DNA from: CAYMEK01 sp964389305
GTDB taxonomy: Bacteria > Spirochaetota > Spirochaetia > SZUA-6 > DRHE01
Length of the DNA: 64,000 nucleotides
Assembly (NCBI GenBank): GCA_964389305.1
Contig: CAYMEK010000005.1
Location: 1 to 64,000 of the forward strand
Reading direction: 5' to 3'
Below are positions 59,682-64,000 of this stretch, in pieces. How positions within the stretch are numbered: the first letter of the stretch is position 1; every line of letters begins with the position of its first letter. The position numbers were made by a program, and so were the translations under genes. The notes beneath the pieces were generated by a model. It was not told where the DNA came from. It was given only the letters and a program-made list of their open reading frames with translations, and made no database searches.

Positions 59682-59709
59682 GACATGGAGGGGGTTCTCC
59701 CTCCCTGTC
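59682..59709 (+). terminator. Attenuator-like hairpin between pstS and pstC
   Basis: GACA-T-GGAGGG / CCCTCC-C-TGTC, loop GGTTCT, preceded by an A-run and followed by CTTTTC. It probably stops some transcripts and keeps PstS in excess over the membrane subunits. Confidence 0.7.
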
Positions 59710-59748
59710 CTTTTCTCGCTTTCGACATCATGATAACGTGAGCCAACA

Positions 59749-60702
59749 ATGAGCGACGAGCACGGCCGGCGCCTGGATCTGGTAGAGAACCTCTTTCGGC
59801 GCCCGGGAAGGTATGTCCGGGACAATACGATCAAGGCGATCTTTATCGCCTGCGCTTCGCTGTCCATCGCCACCACCTTCGGCATCGTGCTGGTGCTGGT
59901 CTTCGACGCCGTGCAGTTCTTCCGCCGGGTTTCCATCGTCGAGTTCTTCACCCACACCCGCTGGAGCCCGACGATCCTGCCCTTCGAGTTCGGAGTGCTG
60001 CCCCTGATCAGCGGCACTGCGACCTTCACGCTCTGCACCGCCCTGATCGCCCTGCCGGTCGGGCTGCTCGCGGCTGTGTTTCTCAGCGAATACGCAAACG
60101 AGAGGCTGCGGGCCCTGCTCAAACCGGCCTTGGAAGTACTGGCCGGTATTCCCACGGTGGTATACGGATACTTCGCCCTGGTGTACATTACCCCGCTTCT
60201 ACGCCGCTTCATTCCGGGCATCGCCACCTTCAATGTGCTTTCCGCCTCTATCGTGGTGGCCATCATGATTATCCCGACCGTGGCCAGCATCAGTGAGGAC
60301 GCCCTAAGGGCCGTCCCGCGGTCTCTCCGGCTGGCCGGGTACAGTCTGGGAATCACCAGGTTCCAGGTGTCCACGACCATCGTTATTCCCGCCGCCCTGT
60401 CGGGTATCGTTTCCTCATTCATCCTCGGGATCTCCCGAGCCATCGGCGAAACCATGGCGGTGACGATCGCGGCCGGCAACCTGGCCCGGATAGTGAATCC
60501 GCTCAAGCCCGCGCAGGCGTTTCTGCAGCCGGTGCAGACGATGACCGCAGCCATGGTCGAGATCGGGACCAGCGACGTAACCGGGGACTCGGTGGCCTAC
60601 AAGAGCCTTTTCGCCGTCGGCCTGACCCTGTTCCTGATGACCCTGGTTCTGAATATCATCAGCCAGTTCATCAAGAACAGGTACCGGGAGAAATACGAAT
60701 GA
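59749..60702 (+). CDS. pstC: Phosphate ABC transporter permease PstC
   Basis: 317 aa, six helices with the binding-protein-dependent transport loop LRLAGYSLGITRFQVSTTIVIPAALSG split across about 195-225, and AVFLSEYANERLR. A long N-terminal arm (about 1-25, DLVENLFRRPGRYVRDN) precedes the first helix. Its stop overlaps the pstA start by an ATGA. Confidence 0.95.
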   Translation: MSDEHGRRLDLVENLFRRPGRYVRDNTIKAIFIACASLSIATTFGIVLVLVFDAVQFFRRVSIVEFFTHTRWSPTILPFEFGVLPLISGTATFTLCTALIALPVGLLAAVFLSEYANERLRALLKPALEVLAGIPTVVYGYFALVYITPLLRRFIPGIATFNVLSASIVVAIMIIPTVASISEDALRAVPRSLRLAGYSLGITRFQVSTTIVIPAALSGIVSSFILGISRAIGETMAVTIAAGNLARIVNPLKPAQAFLQPVQTMTAAMVEIGTSDVTGDSVAYKSLFAVGLTLFLMTLVLNIISQFIKNRYREKYE

Positions 60703-61637
60703 TCGGATTGAGGACCGCAGCGGCGGATCGCACCCGGCTGACCCGAACGGCCGTGCTCGAGGCGGCCGGGAACAATATAGGCAGGGAGCGTATCAAGGGG
60801 CATGTATTCACCGGGCTGTGCGTGTCCGCCACTTTGTTCGGCATAGTGAGCCTGGCTGCCCTGCTGGTGTACGTGTTCTGGGACGCAGCCGGATGGCTCA
60901 ACTGGCACTTCTTGACCAGCGCTCCCTCTCGGTTCGCCGAACAGGCGGGGATCTACCCCCAGATCGTGGGCTCCGTGTTCGTGGTGGCCCTGGTCGCGCT
61001 GCTCTCACTACCGGTCGGTGTGGGGGCGGCGCTCTGGCTCGAAGAGTACGCCCGCGACAGCCTGTTTAAGCGCTTGGTCGAGATGAACATCGCCAACCTG
61101 GCCGGCGTTCCTTCGATCGTCTACGGTTTGCTCGGGCTGGGGTTCTTCGTCTCGACCCTCGGGATGCCTCACGGTATCGTGCTGATCGGGGCCTTCACCC
61201 TGTCCCTGCGGGTGCTGCCCATCGTGATCGTCTCCTCCCAGGAGGCGGTCCGGTCCGTTCCCGATACCCACCGCCGCGGCGCCCTCGGCCTGGGAGCCAC
61301 CCGCTGGCAGATGATTCGCAGCGTGGTGCTTCCGGAGGCCGTTCCGGGGATCATGACCGGGACGATCCTGGCCCTGGCCAACGCCATGGGCGAGACGGCG
61401 CCGCTGATCATGATCGGGGCGGCCACGACCATGTTCAGTCCGCCGCACGGGATCATGAGCTCCTTCAGCGCCCTGCCGCTGCAGATCTTCGCCTGGTCGG
61501 ACTTCCCGCAGGCGGAATTCCAGCATGGAGTTGTTCCCGCCGCGATCGTCGTGCTGCTGGTGATCCTCCTGTCCATGAACGCCGCAGCCATCTACATTCG
61601 CAACCGTTTCAGCGGCGAGAAACGCAAAGGGAAATAG
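60699..61637 (+). CDS. pstA: Phosphate ABC transporter permease PstA
   Basis: 312 aa. Membrane helices and the EAA loop HRRGALGLGATRWQMIRSVV, plus ALWLEEYARDSLFKRLVEMN, match PstA. It forms the channel with PstC. The first ~50 residues are an unusual hydrophilic extension starting MIGLRTAAADRTRLTRTAVL; a downstream start cannot be excluded. Confidence 0.95.
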   Translation: MIGLRTAAADRTRLTRTAVLEAAGNNIGRERIKGHVFTGLCVSATLFGIVSLAALLVYVFWDAAGWLNWHFLTSAPSRFAEQAGIYPQIVGSVFVVALVALLSLPVGVGAALWLEEYARDSLFKRLVEMNIANLAGVPSIVYGLLGLGFFVSTLGMPHGIVLIGAFTLSLRVLPIVIVSSQEAVRSVPDTHRRGALGLGATRWQMIRSVVLPEAVPGIMTGTILALANAMGETAPLIMIGAATTMFSPPHGIMSSFSALPLQIFAWSDFPQAEFQHGVVPAAIVVLLVILLSMNAAAIYIRNRFSGEKRKGK

Positions 61638-61647
61638 GGAGAGACCC

Positions 61648-62472
61648 GTGAGCCTTGTCAGTTCATCGTTGAACATGAGACCGGTCGAAGATACCTCCGA
61701 GCTGCAGGCGATCCTGGAGGTCCGCAACCTCAACTTCTACTACGGAAACTTCCGCGCCCTCAAAGACATCAACATGAAGGTATACCGTAACCGCATCACC
61801 GCCCTGATCGGCCCGAGCGGATGCGGCAAATCCACCTTCCTGCGCTGCTTCAACCGCCTGAACGATCTGATCGAGACCGGGCGGGTGGAAGGGGAGATCT
61901 CCCTGAACGGGAAGAATATCTACGACCGGGACATCGATCCGGTCCGCCTGCGCCGCAGCGTGGGCATGGTGTTCCAGCAGCCCAACCCGTTTCCGAAATC
62001 CATCTTCGAGAACGTGATCTACGGACCCAGGATGTACGGCGTGCGCAGCCGGACGTCCTTAAGGGAAATTGCGGAAAAAAGCCTGCGGCAGGCGGCCCTA
62101 TGGGAGGAGGTGGAGGGCCGCCTGCAGACCAGCGCCCTGTCCCTGTCGGGAGGACAGCAGCAGCGCCTCTGCATCGCCCGCACCATCGCCGTGGAGCCGG
62201 AGATCATCCTGATGGACGAGCCCGCCTCGGCCCTGGACCCGATCGCGACCATGAAGATCGAAGAGCTGATGCGACACCTGGCCGAACGCTACACCATCAT
62301 TATCGTGACCCACAACATGCAGCAGGCTTCGCGGGTATCGGAGTTCACCGCCTTTTTCATGATGGATGAAAATCGAAACGGCTATCTGGTGGAATACGGC
62401 AAGACCCAGGATATCTTCGTCCAGCCCCGCAACAAGCAGACCGAAGACTACATATCCGGCCGCTTCGGCTGA
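61648..62472 (+). CDS. pstB: Phosphate ABC transporter ATPase PstB
   Basis: 274 aa from a GTG with GGGAGAG upstream. Walker A GPSGCGKST, Q-loop FQQPNPFPKSIFENV, signature LSGGQQQRLCIAR, Walker B IILMDEPASALDP and His switch IIVTHNMQQASR. The 25-residue N-terminal extension is longer than in E. coli PstB. Its end overlaps the convergent phoR by 25 bases. Confidence 0.96.
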   Translation: MSLVSSSLNMRPVEDTSELQAILEVRNLNFYYGNFRALKDINMKVYRNRITALIGPSGCGKSTFLRCFNRLNDLIETGRVEGEISLNGKNIYDRDIDPVRLRRSVGMVFQQPNPFPKSIFENVIYGPRMYGVRSRTSLREIAEKSLRQAALWEEVEGRLQTSALSLSGGQQQRLCIARTIAVEPEIILMDEPASALDPIATMKIEELMRHLAERYTIIIVTHNMQQASRVSEFTAFFMMDENRNGYLVEYGKTQDIFVQPRNKQTEDYISGRFG

Positions 62473-64000
62473 TCTTCCGGGAAGCGTATAGTAAAGGTGC
62501 TGCCCTCTCCCGGCCGGCTTTCCACCGCTACCCGGCCCCCGTGGGAGATGGCGATGTGCTTGACGATGGCCAGCCCCAGTCCGGTCCCGCCCAAAGCCCG
62601 GTTGCGGGCCTTGTCCACCCGATAAAAGCGTTCGAACAACCTGGGAAGGTGACGGGCTTCTATGCCGCAGCCCCGATCCTGAACCGAGATCTCCACCTCC
62701 GCGCCGACCAGGGAAGCGGCAATCCTGACCTCCCCGCCGGGATCGCTGTACTTTATGGCGTTGTCCACCAGGTTTACCACCGCCTGCTCGAGGAGCTGGG
62801 GATTGAGCGCTCCCTGCAGGTCGGGCGGACAGTCGACCCTCAAGGCAATTTCACCCTTCTCGGCGGCGCGGGCGCAGGCGGCCGACGCCGATTCCAGCAC
62901 CGGGCGGAGCGCCTGCCGTTCGAGCACGATTTCCCGACGCTCGATGCTCTGTTCCAACCGGGCTAAGCTGAGCAGATCGTCCACGATGGCGTTGAGGCGC
63001 TCAGTCTGTTGCGAAATGATGGCAAGAAAGCGCCGCAGCTCCGCCCGGTCGCTCAGCTTGCCTTCCAGCAGGGTCTCCACGAAGCCCTTGATCGAGGTTA
63101 TAGGGGTCTTGAGCTCGTGAGACACGTTGGCTGCGAAGTCTTTGCGCACCACCTCCAGCCTGTGCAGGCGAGTGACGTCGTGCAGCACGACCAGAGCCCC
63201 GAGCTCTTCCCCGGCGGCGTCCAGAAGCCTGGTCCCATGGGCTCTGAGATGACGCTCTCCCTCCTCGTAGATCTGCAGGTTTTCCACGATCGGTTCGCTG
63301 CTGGTAAAGGCTCGCTCCACGAACGAGAGGATCCCCCCGACCCTGACCACCTCTTCCATCCTCCTGCCCCGGGCCTCCGCCACCGGAACACCGAGCAAGG
63401 TCGCCGCGGCTTCGTTCATGTTGATGACCCGCCGCTCGGAATCGACGGCCAGCACCGCTTCGGCCATGCTGGCCAGAATCGCCCGCTCTTGAGATTGCTG
63501 GCGTTCGGCGTTGTGGATGCGCTCGTGGAGCCGCAACACCATGGAGTTGAGCACGGCGGCTATCTTCCCTGTTTCAGCCCACCCCGGTTCCGCCATCCGC
63601 CGGCCGAGATCCCCCTCAGCCAGGGATTGGACCTGCCGGCTCAAATCCCGCCAGGCCTGGCTAGCCCGGCGTACGGAAATCCACAGCAGGGCGGCCCCTA
63701 GGCAGCCGGCGGTGAGGAAAAACGGCAGCCCTCGCAGCCATAGGCGCCGCAGCTCGGCGTTCAACGAGCTGGCCGGCACGCTGGCCCTCAGAACCCCGAC
63801 GATCCTTTCGGCGTCCACCAGGGGCACGGCCACGTACAGCATTCGTTGATCGGCGGAATCGCTGTAGCGGGTGGAGGTCCCGATCTCTCCCTTCAGCGCT
63901 TCCCGGACCTCCGCCCGCCCGGCGTGATTGACCAGGGTGCGTGGATCGAAGTAGCTGTCTCCCACCACGATTCCATCCGTCCCGATAAGGGTCAGGCGCA
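62448..64000 (-). CDS. phoR: Sensor histidine kinase PhoR-like (N-terminus cut by the window edge)
   Basis: The frame is open to the right edge; 516 codons are visible. Periplasmic sensor part (LIGTDGIVVGDSYFDP, MLYVAVPLVDAERIVGVLRA), one membrane helix (GLPFFLTAGCLGAALLWISV), HAMP-like linker, PAS (ERAILASMAEAVLAVDSERR), HisKA with FAANVSHELKTPITSIKGFV, and HATPase with LVDNAIKYSDPGG and GTGLGLAIVKHI. The layout and the pst neighbours identify a phosphate-responsive PhoR. phoB is expected just outside the window. Confidence 0.93.
   Translation of the reverse strand, partial: RLTLIGTDGIVVGDSYFDPRTLVNHAGRAEVREALKGEIGTSTRYSDSADQRMLYVAVPLVDAERIVGVLRASVPASSLNAELRRLWLRGLPFFLTAGCLGAALLWISVRRASQAWRDLSRQVQSLAEGDLGRRMAEPGWAETGKIAAVLNSMVLRLHERIHNAERQQSQERAILASMAEAVLAVDSERRVINMNEAAATLLGVPVAEARGRRMEEVVRVGGILSFVERAFTSSEPIVENLQIYEEGERHLRAHGTRLLDAAGEELGALVVLHDVTRLHRLEVVRKDFAANVSHELKTPITSIKGFVETLLEGKLSDRAELRRFLAIISQQTERLNAIVDDLLSLARLEQSIERREIVLERQALRPVLESASAACARAAEKGEIALRVDCPPDLQGALNPQLLEQAVVNLVDNAIKYSDPGGEVRIAASLVGAEVEISVQDRGCGIEARHLPRLFERFYRVDKARNRALGGTGLGLAIVKHIAISHGGRVAVESRPGEGSTFTIRFPEDQPKRPDM

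Noticed and set aside
1..64000. tRNA, rRNA, transposase or integrase genes
   Set aside because: No cloverleaf, ribosomal or recombinase signatures were recognised when reading both strands. A dedicated tRNA or RNA-family search could still find small RNAs.

Overview
This 64-kb window has about 60% GC and very few gaps between genes. It looks like a chromosome segment from a free-living, diderm member of the Spirochaetota, probably Spirochaetaceae-like. The support is: solute-binding proteins whose leaders end in the spirochaete-style stretches FASPQAEE and FAGGQGEK; an outer-membrane barrel protein ending in Phe; sigma-54 promoters; and an anaerobe-type ferredoxin metabolism (KorAB, IorAB, a tungsten-type aldehyde oxidoreductase). 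The species call is inference. I saw no tRNA, rRNA, CRISPR array or transposase.

Layout. 1-5670 (minus): a sugar-binding protein cut by the left edge, a canonical sigma-54 promoter in front of it, and upstream an NtrC-type regulator, its histidine kinase and a second periplasmic binding protein. 5838-8431 (plus): an ECF sigma factor fused to ankyrin repeats, overlapping a MutS-like ATPase gene. 8678-9465: an RRM RNA-binding protein and a small Cys-rich protein. 9489-14588 (minus): 2-oxoacid:ferredoxin oxidoreductase, a 49-residue membrane peptide and an amino-acid permease fused to two UspA domains. 14877-18073: an ABC-class ATPase, a small partner, a molybdopterin lipoprotein and an alkyltransferase-like protein. 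18227-23399 (plus): TetR regulator, RND exporter, LolA-like protein and outer-membrane protein.

23491-40385 is a catabolic locus read outwards from one control region at about 33.0-33.15 kb. Leftwards run ten genes: cyclase-family hydrolase, VOC protein, ferredoxin, aldehyde oxidoreductase, aldolase, FGGY kinase, two SDRs, 2-hydroxyacid dehydrogenase and a second aldolase. Rightwards run a GntR regulator, a second FGGY kinase and a ribose/xylose-type ABC importer. Enzymes come in paralogous pairs. 40382-43255: indolepyruvate oxidoreductase with a divergent Lrp regulator.

43195-49443 is the most unusual region: a lysine 2,3-aminomutase, two D-Ala-D-Ala-ligase-like ATP-grasp enzymes and a GNAT acetyltransferase in one tight operon, with a divergent GNAT/histone-deacetylase-like fusion. 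It suggests an undescribed route that makes, ligates and reversibly acetylates a beta-lysine compound. A hairpin-rich leader separates the two units.

49487-58490 holds DAHP synthase, a DUF4870 protein, a second sigma-54 promoter driving a 23-codon ORF and a lipoprotein, an exported protein, an AEC transporter, a 7TM-PAS histidine kinase, and a TetR/methyltransferase pair sharing one operator. 58709-64000 is pstSCAB with a convergent phoR cut by the right edge. All start choices and functions are read from sequence alone.
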